From: Sinonovacula constricta
Taxonomy: Eukaryota > Mollusca > Bivalvia > Cardiida > Solecurtidae
DNA: 64,000 nucleotides
Assembly (NCBI GenBank): GCA_007844125.1
Contig: CM017571.1
Location: forward strand, 29,213,978 to 29,277,977
Reading direction: 5' to 3'
The notes beneath the pieces are model-generated. The model saw only the letters and a program-made list of their open reading frames with translations. It had not been told where the DNA came from and made no database searches. Numbering within the stretch: position 1 is the first letter of the stretch; each line of letters opens with the position of its first letter. The position numbers and the translations under genes were made by a program. This document shows, piece by piece, positions 11,673-22,311 of the stretch.

Positions 11673-12843
11673 TCATTGTTGTTGTTTTTTCTTATTTTAT
11701 TTAAACACCATTTAGACATGTAGTGTGACTTTTGCAGTATTTTGTTTATTGTTTGGCCTTAGCTGGTATTTTTGCTGCCATTTTTCTATTTTGTACTTGA
11801 TTTCTGCTTGAATTTTTATAATTTGATATCAATAACACTGTTGAATGTCTTATGCCTCTTGATAGTGTATATGACCTTCACATAATTTAACCAGCATGAT
11901 TGTGTTTAGTTAAAAATTTGTGAAAACACCAGATAATGTGTATGAAACTATAGCTCATCCTACATCTACATGGATTGAGTTCCAACTTTATTTAACCTTT
12001 ACTTCCTGTAAACTCTATAAGGGTGGGTTATGTTGTACGTTTATGGGGTGAATGGTTTTTCCTGTAAGTAAAGGGTTTAATGTTACTTGTTTAAGTATAA
12101 ACATTTAGATATATATTGAAACACCAAACTTATCGGAGCATCTTATCTTAGTTTTTTTGTGTGAACATATTTAAGGAAACTGAATGTCTTGCCTTTCTCA
12201 TTTGTGAACATGTAGTAAAAAAAACCCCACTGAATTTCTTATTTTTCTTATTTTTTTTGAAACTGTAGTAAATGGGACTGAATCTTATACCATACTTATT
12301 TGTGAACGTTTTAAGAAGGAATTTATTTCTTTACCTATTTATTTGTTAAAATGTAGTGATTTTTGCCATGAACTAACCTATATGTACATCACATGCTGTA
12401 TACATTACTTTTAAACTCCAGTCTAAATTTTATTTTCAAATCTTTTTAAAATGTTAAATTACCAGTACTGTTTTATAGTTCTAAAGAATTCACAGATTTC
12501 ATTTGCTATTTCTAAATTCCATTAAGTGTTCTTAGAAGTAAATGATAAATATCTCTTTTAATGTTGTGATTATGTAAAATGCTTATAAATGTATAATTTA
12601 AAAAATAAAATATACAAATGCTCAAAGAGTTGAATACTTGGCTAGTCTTAATAGGAACAGTATAATTTTGTATTTGTGTTAATTTATCTGGAAACTTATA
12701 TCATAAAACAAATATGAAATTTATAAGTCTATCACCTATAAATATGAAATTTATAAGTCTAAATCTACAAAGATCTTAACCAAATTTAGTGTTAAAGTTT
12801 TTAAGCTGTTGTCTAACTTGCTGTTTCATTTTGTGGTTTTCAG

Positions 12844-12914
12844 CCTCTGAAGAGGTACAAGTACAAGGGGTAGAGAATGACGGCTTCATCAACGACTCAA
12901 GGCCATCAGTATGA
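12844..12914 (+). CDS. SPNS1: Alternative terminal exon of the SPNS-like gene (form 2)
   Basis: After TGTGGTTTTCAG this exon starts in the same phase as the 8422 exon and, joined to the TM12 exon, reads K-ASEEVQVQGVENDGFINDSR-PSV then TGA. It is acidic/polar, of similar length to form 1 (23 versus 33 residues), and also ends in a small hydrophobic residue after P. The phase match, clean acceptor and protein-like composition support it. The 4.3 kb gap from form 1 suggests alternative 3' exons rather than successive ones. Confidence 0.6.
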
Positions 12915-12949
12915 CGACTGGTGCAACCAACAGCTCTGGCCTCACATTG

Positions 12950-13640
12950 GTACAACCAGTCTATTGCTGACTGTTTCAGATCCATACTGAGAAAACTTGT
13001 ATAATCATGCTAAGTTTGGGAACTTGCGCTGCAGAAACTATTGCTTAAAAGCTGTTTTGTCAGTCTATTGTCAGACTTGTTCATAGCCATATTAACAGAA
13101 CTTTCATAGCCATATTAACAGAACTTTCATAATGATGCTTAGTTTGGGAATTTGCACAACAGAAACTGTGGCTTAAAATCAATATTGTCAGTCTATTACC
13201 AGACTGGTTCACAGCCATATTAACAGAACTTTCATAGCCATATTAACAGAACTTTCATAATGATGCTAAGTTTGGGAACTTTCACAACAGAAACTGTGGC
13301 TTAAAATCAATAGTGTCAGTCTATTACCAGACTGGTTTGCAGCCGTATTAACAGAACTTTCATAGCCATATTAACAGAACTTTCATAATTGATGCTAAGT
13401 TTGGGAACTTGCACAACAGAAACTGTGGCTTAAAATCAATATTGTCAGTCTGTTATCAGACTGGTTCACAGCCATATTAAGAGAACTCCTATAATCATGC
13501 TAAGGTTGGGAACTTGTACAACAGAAACTATGGCTTAAAATCAATATTGTCAGTCTATTATCAGACTGGTTCACAGCCATATTAAGAGAACTCCTATAAT
13601 CATGCTAAGGTTGGGAACTTGTACAACAGAAACTATGGCT
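12950..13640 (+). repeat. Tandem repeat derived from the form 2 3' UTR
   Basis: About six copies of a 100-150 bp unit (AGTCTATT..CAGACTGGTTC, ACAGCCATATTAACAGAACT, TCATAATGATGCTAAG, TTTGGGAACTTGCACAAC, AGAAACTGTGGCTTAAAATC). The first unit is directly downstream of the form 2 stop codon, so the repeat grew out of the putative 3' UTR. A 29-bp internal piece (AACAGAACTTTCATAGCCAT) is itself doubled in several units. Confidence 0.88.
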
Positions 13641-14145
13641 TAAAGGTGCCATCAATTGTTTTTCTCTCATGCAACCATATAAATTATTGTTACCTGAAAA
13701 AAAGATAATACAAAATGCTGTTTGTTGATGCCTGAAATCTGAAATGTGAAAAAAAGGCGCATAACACCACACTCACTATTACAAACACACATTTCCTATC
13801 AAAGCCAATCTTCACAGTTAGCTATTTTTAAATGAAGATACCACAAGACCACATACTTTTAATATCACAATATGATGTCATCCAGGCAATACTCTCTGAC
13901 ATCTCTATTATTACATGTAGCGGCAATCCCCATCATGATTATTTATAGATTTAGTAAGAATGAACATTTCGAGCTATTTTTTTTAACAATTTGTACTGTC
14001 CAAAAATTGAGCAAATGTTCAGAGGTATCTTTGTTTAACCTAAATTATGAGTTTATGAAGAAATTATTCCTATTTTCATAATGGTAATGGTAAGATATTG
14101 TTATATGTATTTAATATCCTCACACTGTCAGATACCACCTTTAAA
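13640..14145 (+). mobile_element. TIR element (MITE), copy 2
   Basis: Starts TTAAAGGTGCCATC and ends GATACCACCTTTAAA, the inverted terminal repeat TTTAAAGGTG. The interior resembles copies at 11181, 50490 and 55430 (for example CCCCATCATGATTATTTATAG). It is non-coding; the short ORFs inside are chance. Confidence 0.65.
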
Positions 14146-15774
14146 ATCTGTATGTCCAGTCTCCTTAAAAAATAGGGCAATTCAAACTTCTTTTTTTTTA
14201 AGGATATTTAAAAAAAAAATTAATACATCTTATACAGTGCCAATATATATTTTAACGGAAATATTCATAATTAAAATATTATTATAAATGTACAATGTAC
14301 TGTTAATTGGATAAAAGTTGTTTGAACTAGTATGTATTTGACATTTTTTTTTTGGAATATTTTGCTTTGTTAAAGCTAAAAATCTTGGACAGACTTGCAT
14401 TCAGAGATGTATGTGTATGCTTCTGTTTTGTGTTTATTTATGAAGTGCTAATATATATATATATTATACATTAACTGTTTTCATTATCATTTATTATGTT
14501 TATCTTTAAGCTTGAAAATGGTTTATTCTCTACTACATGTATATACACATACTTTAAACATTGTGCTGGTTTAACCTTAGGCTAAGTACAAGTTGATCAG
14601 ATTTAGGGAAATAGTGATATCCAGATCAGTCAGCTCCTGTCACAGTTTGACCTATGTCTGATCTGCCATATAGTTTTGACCACATTGGTATTGCCTTTAT
14701 TTGACTAGCAATCTGTTTTAAGGTAAATGTGTACCATATGATTTGGTGGAAAACTGTTATATTTATCTTTGAAAAAGCCACTGAAAGTGCAATACACATA
14801 ATGTGTATCAACTCTGTCTCACAACACAGGATCACACATCAGACATTTGCTCAACTAACAAAAGAGTTTGATGTTAACAACATGTGCTTGAAGTTGAATC
14901 TGCAGTCTCTTTTTAACAATGTGCCAGGCTTGACTGCTATCAGAGGCTTTCAGCAGGTGCTTGTAGTTGTTCTCTTTAAAGAAACAATCATGATTTACTC
15001 ATTGGTTAATTGTAGTTTTCTATCTGTAAAGGTCTCTGCTTAAGTAACTCCTTGGCTAGATAGACTGTGCCACCTAGGTTGAAGAATGTGGTACCAATCT
15101 GAGACTCAAACAATGGATCCTTCCATTTATGAAGATTGTTATACTTACTAAGCTTGCAAGACTGCTAACACATTCCCTCCCTATTCATTTTAAATGGACA
15201 ATTGCTGTTCAGATGAATGTTTGTACATTGTTTTGGGGGTGTTTGTTTTTTTTTGCTTATTTTTATCAGTGCTTACTGATTATTATTAATCACTGATCAC
15301 TGAAAGATATATTTATTATGAATATGATATCCTTTCTTATAGTAACCATCTGTCTGTATTAGTAATTATAATGATACACAAATTTGTTAATGTTTATTTT
15401 TGTATAGATTCATAATAATTCAAATTTACTAAAGTGTGCACAGTATTATTTGTTCATCACCTTCCATCTGATTATCAATAGAAACACTATGAAACATTTT
15501 TTATTTTTTTCCATTTTTGTAAATTATTTCATACCAATAAACAGCAGAAAACACATTTGAGGTGGTTTTATTTTTCAAAATTTTTGTATCAATGCTGTTT
15601 CTCCTTTCATATATACATTGTATATATATATATTGACTTAAATTTATTTTATATAAGGTCCATCTTACTGCATTGATGTTAAAAAATGTAAGTATTTGTT
15701 GTTCTTTCACTCTTCTTCCTCCTTCTAAAAAGCAATATTTTGACCATTAGTAAACCGTAGTCACACAAATGTCA
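14146..15774 (+). other. AT-rich non-coding DNA
   Basis: Includes short (AT)n runs near 14450 and 15610. The 104-codon frame at 14729-15043 has no recognisable domain or splice context. Nothing else is supported. Confidence 0.5.
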
Positions 15775-15775
15775 G

Positions 15776-15912
15776 GTTAAAACGACCGGCGCATTGCAGG
15801 TAAGTTGCAAGACCTTCCCACATTAAGTCCTTCGCCCAGAACAGGACTCAAACTCAAGCGGTGGGAGGCTAAGCAGTCAGAGGAGTTACAAAGTGGCAAC
15901 TCTACCACTATA
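15776..15912 (-). mobile_element. tRNA-derived SINE fragment
   Basis: Read on the minus strand it starts with an A-box-like TAGTGGTAGAGTTGCC, has a B-box-like GTTTGAGTCCTG about 50 bases on, and a body ending near AACTTACCTGCAATGCGCC. This is the head and proximal body of a SINE; the 3' tail is not evident. Confidence 0.6.
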
Positions 15913-16859
15913 TTTAACATGGTACAATATACAAGATATACATTCAATAGGCAATTTTTAGATAAAGAGCTCTTTAGTGCCTGAGATACTTTTAGTAATC
16001 TGGTGGGATACAAATTTGGCATTCAGTACCCCAATACAATGAATATCAGCAAACTGAATAAGGCCCAGGTTTTAAAATTATGAAGAATGGATCAGAAATC
16101 AAACAATTATTTTTACTGTAAACCATGCATATGACCTGATTGTGTACCCACTGAATCAAAGAATGCACTTAATATCATGCCTCTGCCATAAAAGATGTCT
16201 ACGGGTATATGGACATTAACTTTTACCAATCCTAGACATTTAATAATGGGACTTCCAAATTGAGAGCAATAGATTAAATTGAAAACCCCCAAATTGTGCT
16301 GTCATAATGCAAATCTTATATACATGCTTGTAATAGATAAGAAAAATTATTAAATCATTTGTTGAAGTTTCTTGTGTTTTCCACTTTTTATCACCTTTGT
16401 AACTGTTTATATATCAAAAAGTTTTAGTTGTTTCCGAAATTCATTGTCCAGAATCAATTTCAAATTTAAAAAAAAAAACAACTAGGAAAAAACATGCTTT
16501 GCATTAACTATTTTATGAAAAAGAAAAAAAGTAGGCCATAGGTATGAAACCCAGATAGCACTAGGAGGGTTATTAAAAATTAAATTGCCTCAAGGCTCCC
16601 AGCTTCCTTGCTTACACTGATGCAAATATAAAAGAAGATGCTTGACTGGTTGGCACATTGATGGAGAGTTTCTGTGAATATTCTGGAAGCAGAAAAAAAG
16701 GTTGGGAATTGTAAATTAAAAAAACAAAACAATTTGCAATTCATTATTTATTTGTCTAATTTTATCTTTTATGATACATTATGGACAGGAAGCAAACTCT
16801 TATACAAATAGGGAATATCCCAAATAATAATACTTTATTATTTATTATTTATAACATAT
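15913..16859 (+). other. AT-rich non-coding DNA
   Basis: No exon, ORF or repeat that I can support. Confidence 0.5.
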
Positions 16860-17035
16860 TAATCGTCAAACTATACTTAATATTTCATAAATAGTATTGT
16901 TTCATTTATATAGTATTTTGTTATTAAACTCTGAATAATATTTCATAAATAGTATTGTTTTATTTATATTTTGTTACCAACCTCTGCATAATATTTCATA
17001 AATAGTATTGTGTTGTTAATATATAGTCATCAAAC
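16860..17035 (+). repeat. Short tandem repeat, 3 copies of about 60 bp
   Basis: The phrase AATATTTCATAAATAGTATT occurs three times about 60 bases apart, each followed by a T-rich stretch and a variant of TTACCAACCTCTG or TTATTAAACTCTG. Confidence 0.75.
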
Positions 17036-17584
17036 TACTTTATAAACAAATGTGAATGAAGCATTGGATTATGTTTCATTTTCTAACAGAAAAAAAAGTT
17101 TACTTCATTTAGAGCCATAATAATGCTAAAATTTTTACCGACCCAATAACAGTTTAACAAAATGCTAGGTTTTTACCTCCCAAATAAGTTTGAAAATGTG
17201 CCTATGTCTCTAAAATAATACTAATAAAATGTCTTGTCAATCAATTTAAGAGCATTTAAGAGTGTAGTAAATAGCTGTTAGTCTGTAAATAAGAAAATAT
17301 CTATAAATCTGTAATTGAAACTTTTTCAATTGTTTTCATACAATTTACTTAATTGTGTTTCTCTCAGCTCTGTTGCTGTTTTCAAAGATTTTAATAGAAA
17401 GTTTTGCTGACATGAAAAGACCATTTAAATAAATAATCTAACTGCTTTTGCTAATTGTGTATATATTAAGGTACATGGTCAGAGGAGAAATTGCTTACTG
17501 CTTAGAAATGAAATTGACAACCTAGTATGAAATAATGGTCTACGTTTTTAGCTTTAAAATAATCAGAAAATTGAAAAATAGTGA

Positions 17585-18172
17585 TTACAAAAGTGGAAAA
17601 TCAAGGTTATAGAGGAAAATCAAGGTTACAAAGTGGAAAATCAAGGTTACAAAGTGGAAAATCAAGGTTATAGAGGAAAATCAAGGTTACAAAGTGGAAA
17701 ATCAAGGTTATAGTGGAAAATCAAGGTTATAGAGGAAAATCAAGGTTACAAAGCGGAAATTCAAGGTTACAAAGTGGAAAATCAAGGTTACAAAGCGGAA
17801 ATTCAAGGTTACAAAGTGGAAAATCAAGGTTATAGTGGAAAATCAAGGTTACACAGTGGAAAATCAAGGTAATAGTGGAAACTCAAGGTTACAAAGTGGA
17901 AAATCAAGGTTACAAAGTGGAAAATCAAGGTTACAAAGTGGAAAATCAATGTTACAAAAGTGGAAAATCAAGGTTACAAAGTAGAAAATCAATGTTACAA
18001 AGTAGAAAATCAAGGTTACAAAAGTGGAAAATCAAGGTTACAAAGTGGAAAATCAAGGTTACAAAGTGGAAAATCAATGTTACAAAAGTGGAAAATCAAT
18101 GTTACAAAGTAGAAAATCAAGGTCACAAAAGTGGAAAATCAAGGTTACAAAAGTGGAAAATCAAGATTTCAA
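17585..18172 (+). repeat. Minisatellite, unit about 20-21 bp
   Basis: Nearly thirty copies of GTGGAAAATCAAGGTTACAA with variants (ATAG for ACAAAG, extra A, GCGG for GTGG). Variants alternate in blocks in the left half, which suggests higher-order duplication. The apparent proteins KWKIKVTK... and GYKVENQ... are repeat translations. Confidence 0.95.
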
Positions 18173-18361
18173 AGTCCAGTTCAACAGAATTTACACAATT
18201 TCACAATCTGTTCTGTATTCACAAACAATATATTTTTTTTACCTGAAACAAATAACATGATAGTCATTTATTAGTTTGAACCTCTTTATTTATAGTTGAT
18301 TGGGAAACAAGCTCTTTCACCTAAGTTATTACCTCTTGAATGTAGAACCAGTAGTCAGTTT

Positions 18362-18430
18362 CAGGGTTCCCACCTGGGACCCTCCGATCCGGAGTCCAAT
18401 GTCTTAACCACTAGACTGCGGAGGCCCACC
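18362..18430 (-). mobile_element. tRNA-derived sequence (SINE head), copy a
   Basis: The minus strand reads GGCCTCCGCAGTCTAGTGG then TTAAGAC (A box) and CAGGTGGGAACCCTG (T-arm-like B box). The acceptor stem does not close and the anticodon stem is broken, so it is a tRNA-derived SINE head or pseudo-tRNA, not a functional tRNA gene. Confidence 0.55.
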
Positions 18431-18510
18431 AATGACAGAAAATTGAAAACTATTTTTTAAAAAGCCAATATAATACTAGATTCAATAACTTGAAAAAAAT
18501 GCAAGACATT

Positions 18511-18580
18511 TCAAGGATTTGAACCAGTGACCTATGGTATGTGACTCTCTCTAATGTCTTGGCCATATAGGCCCACACAC
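18511..18580 (-). mobile_element. tRNA-derived sequence (SINE head), copy b
   Basis: The minus strand reads GGGCCTATATGGCCAAGAC (A box) and, about 45 bases later, CTGGTTCAAATCCTTG (good B box). It does not fold as a full cloverleaf. It lies about 80 bases from a different tRNA-like head on the same strand. Confidence 0.55.
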
Positions 18581-19106
18581 ATAGTTCATTGTTCATTAAA
18601 ATTGTTTATTATACTTTGGTAAATCAGAATGCCTCTATGCCTTTTGTTGAAAGAAATGTTAAAGAAGTGTCTTTTTTAATTTGACGTGTTTACTAACCAA
18701 GTAGATTTCAGTCTTAAAATATTTCTGTTGTATTATTTACAACTGATGTTTTGTGGCATTAAAAAGTACAAAGTTTGCTTAACTTTACTTCTCTTATTGC
18801 ACCTGAATTAAATTCCCACCTGCCTTTTTTCCAATTGTTCTTCTAGTAATGCAGACCAACTGTATGACAGGATCTATTGCCAGTTTTTGAAATGCTTGAC
18901 GAAATGCATTTGTTATATCCAATTGTGGGTAGGTATTTTCATATACTAAATACAAAGAAATATTCTTTATTTTATTTTTAGTTCGCATTTTTAAAAAATC
19001 AAAGTTAATTGTAAAATCGTGCTCAATTACTTCAACTCATTTTATCTCAATCAATAAGATACGATAATTATATGCATGTTGAACTCTTGTGTGTTATCAA
19101 AAGTTT
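18581..19106 (+). other. Non-coding, nothing recognised
   Basis: AT-rich. The 64-codon minus frame at 18794-18988 has no splice or domain support. Confidence 0.5.
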
Positions 19107-20972
19107 AACAAGCGGGCCATGATGGCCCTTAATTGCTCACCTGAGGAGACCGGCTCATATCTGGCGTCAAGTAATTAAGAGTTATTTACTTTTACTATGT
19201 AGAAATCTTTGGTGAAGATTGGACCATTAGTGTGGCCACTGAGTTGATAACATTTTCTATAATTTTACCTAGTAACCTGCTGCATCCACATGACCCACTT
19301 CAAAACACAGGTAAGAGTTAATACTGGCAAACATTCTGGCCAAGTTTGGTGAAGATTGTGCCATCATTGTGGCCCAACGTGACCCAATAACGAACTCGTC
19401 CAAGATATCATGCAGATAAACATTTTGACCAAGTTTGATAAAGGTTAACCTGTAAATGTGGCCTCTAGTGTGTTCACAAGCTTTTTGTATGATTCGACCT
19501 AGTGAGCTACCTTTTGACCCCACATGACCCAGTTAAGAACTCATCCAAGATTTCATGCAGACAATCTGATCAAGTTTGGTGAAGATTGGACCATACATGA
19601 GCCTTCTAGTGTGTTCACAAGCTTTTCTAAGATTTGACCTAGTGATCTACTTTTTGATCCCATGTGAACCAATAATGAACTAATCCAAGATTTCATGCAG
19701 CCATATTCTGACCTAGTTTGGTGAAGATTGGGCTATAAATGTGGTCTCAAGTGTATTAAAAAGCTTTTGCTGAGATTTGACCTAGTGACCTATTTTTGAC
19801 CCCACGTGACCCAATACCGAACCCATCCAAGATTTCAAGGAGACAAACATTCTGACCAAGTTTGATGAAGATTGGCCTATAAATGTGGTCTCTAGTGTGT
19901 TCACAAGCTTTTTCTAAGATTTGACTTAGTGACCTACTTTTTGACCACACGTTACCCAGTTACGAACTTATCCAAGAGTTCATGCAGACAAACATTCTGA
20001 CCATGTTTGGTGAAGATTTGGCTATACATGTGGTCTCTAGGGTGTTCACAAGTTTTAAAGGAAAATTGACAGTCAACGGGACCACCGAAATAAAATACCG
20101 GTCTCATCATCCACATGCTAGTTAACCAGTCTTTCCTATATAGATAAATTTACAAAACATAGATTGAACCTTAGGACAAGCCTGATGATATATCTTATAA
20201 TGGGATTGTACATAACTAACTGTACATAATATTTATTATTTAAAATATTGATATTTGAACAAGACATATTCTTAATTGGTCCTAAAAAGGTTTAAAATGT
20301 TTTAACTTTTATTTAAAAAACAACAACATTTTTTGGATTTTAAATTGTTTCGTTTATTTTAATGTGTTGTCCCCAATACCAATATATGTCCCAAACGAAG
20401 AACTGTTCTATATACAAGTGAGGCGAATTACTCATATAATGTTAAATTAGATGGACTGAAATATTGTATAGGGGAAAAAAAGGCACAAATCAAATAAGTA
20501 TATTTTACAGAAAACTTATAAACTGCATTTTATAACTATAACTCTTATGACACATACATGACACACCCATACATACTTTAAAGAACGCATAAACCTTCAT
20601 CGCAAAAGGCAACTCTCACGACATAAATAAAAATTAACTATGATATTTTAGTTTAAACTTCAATACATTAATGCTCGCCCTACAACAATAGTTAGGGCGA
20701 GGGTAAATAAAACCAAGTATTGATTGATTCATAAGCATTTCCTAAAATTTGACCTTGTGACCTAATTTTGGAACACAAGTGTCCCAATTATGAACTCATC
20801 CAAGATTTTATGCAGACAAACATTCTGACCAAGTTTGATGAAGATAAGATAAAATCCGAGGCCTCTGGCGTGTTCACAAGCTAAAATGTTGACGACTGAC
20901 GACGTTCGCCGGACGAAGCGGTATCAGAAAAGCTCACCTTGAGCACGTTGAGCTCTTGTGAGCTGAAAAGGG
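19107..20972 (+). mobile_element. Bivalve dispersed element with internal tandem units, interrupted
   Basis: The left end has a hairpin, GGGCCATGATGGCCC (19114-19128), followed by GCTCACCTGAGG. The interior is five to six diverged units of about 145 bp (GACCTAGTGACCTACTTTTT, GACCCCACGTGACCCA, ATCCAAGATTTCATGCAGAC, ATTCTGACCAAGTTTGGTGA, GTGTTCACAAGC). The right end is a GACGACTGACGACG stretch, then AGCTCACCTTGAGCACGTTG and GAGCTCTTGTGAGCT, a hairpin. From general knowledge this arrangement is very common in bivalve genomes and resembles non-autonomous Helitron-like elements with tandem cores (the BIV160 type of satellite); the family name is inference. The last unit is split by a LINE tail. 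Confidence 0.8.
20053..20728 (+). mobile_element. 5'-truncated LINE tail inserted in the dispersed element
   Basis: The flanking tandem unit reads TTCACAAG on the left and TTCATAAG on the right, a probable target duplication with one change. The insert ends in AACCAAGTATTGATTGATTC, a short (ATTG)n tail of the kind found on mollusc LINEs, preceded by a hairpin CTCGCCCTA / TAGGGCGAG (20674-20701). Only 3' UTR is present. Confidence 0.6.
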
Positions 20973-21977
20973 AAGGTAGTAGATGTGTTCCTACAGGATA
21001 TTGTTCAGGCGCGCCGCACCAGCAAAGGTTTTGAGACATTTATACTAACGTAAATTTACTCCCAACCTGCCTACCAAAATGCACAAAGGTCGGCCGTCAC
21101 TACGATAAGTCAGTAAGAAAACGGTTTTAAAATTATAAATTTGTCTTGAAAATACTCGAGTCGCGTGCATGGTTGACTAATCTTATCTGAAACAAATCAA
21201 ACAAACTTGAAGGCCTGCACACGAAACAGTCAAGTTGGTAAACAACTAACCAATAAAATTATTGCATACGAATACAACTAAAGGCTCATCCAATTGCTAA
21301 ACGGCAAACAAAAACCGACGCTCTCTTTGAATCCGATTTTTTTCAATCTATTGCAAAAACAACTATCGTTTCATTATTTACTTTCAACAGTAACTACAAC
21401 ATCATTTGTTCGACAATAAAATTCTTAAGGGTTGTCTCTTGCAATATGTGTAATTGTGACAGAAAATAATAAATTGTATACATACTGTGTTAATAACAAC
21501 AATGGCTAGTTGACCTTCTTGATAGCCTTGTTTAAATTAACTCTATTTTCAATCCCCGCCACCGTGAATGCAGTCAAAATTCAATTCTGTCTACTTATAT
21601 CAACGTCCATCCACAATATATTTAATTTGAAACGCACAATATATGACAGAAATAACAAACAGGACCTTGTAATTAGTCGACGATTGTAATAGAGATTAAA
21701 GAACGACGGTAGACAACTTTCACTTTCATGTTTTATCGTTTAATATTGTGTTTAGTGCACAATTGTACTAGTCAATCCATTAGCAGCTTAAGTACCGATA
21801 GATAAATGCATGTGATTTTTCAGTTTTTATATAATAATTCGATTTTAAGATCGACGCCATTTTGGTTTTAAAAAATACTAAAAAAAACATAAGTTTTCTA
21901 TAACATGGCCAACCTGTCATTCAAACAGAAAAGGAATGCGTCATATTTTCGCAATCACACTGTATGAATTATATCTG
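20973..21977 (+). other. Non-coding, nothing recognised
   Basis: Mixed-composition DNA without an exon or repeat that I can support. Confidence 0.45.
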
Positions 21978-22087
21978 GGTAGAACCACCGGAGAACCGCG
22001 AGTTGGCTGGAAAACCTCCCCGTCCTAGACTCGAACCCATGCAGTGATGGGCTGAGGTGTTCAAGTCAGCGACTACAACCGCGTAGG
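21978..22087 (-). mobile_element. tRNA-derived SINE, 5' part
   Basis: The minus strand reads GCGGTTGTAGTCGCTGAC (A-box region), GCATGGGTTCGAGTCTAGG (B box), then GGTTTTCCAGCCAACTCGCG and CCGGTGGTTCTACCCAG. This is the head and body of a widespread bivalve SINE; another copy, with its 3' end, is at 51380. The 3' end is missing here. Confidence 0.75.
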
Positions 22088-22311
22088 TAATGGAAATGTA
22101 CTTTATGTTTTGAATATTCAAGCCTTTATTTTCAAGAATAATTTTTTAGAAATTTCTTTTGGAAAATTAAATTTTAAACCAACCTGTAGTAAAAAATAAT
22201 CAACATTATTTACAACAGAGAATACATATGAAATGTTTTGTGAAAATAAAAAGATAATAAAAATATTAAAACATTTTTGTTAAGCTGTGGTATGTTTGTA
22301 TTTATTTGCAG

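Noticed and set aside
14729..15043. 104-codon + strand ORF
   Set aside because: No domain, no splice context, AT-rich composition like its flanks.
18362..18430. Functional tRNA gene
   Set aside because: Acceptor and anticodon stems do not pair; only A- and B-box-like parts are kept.
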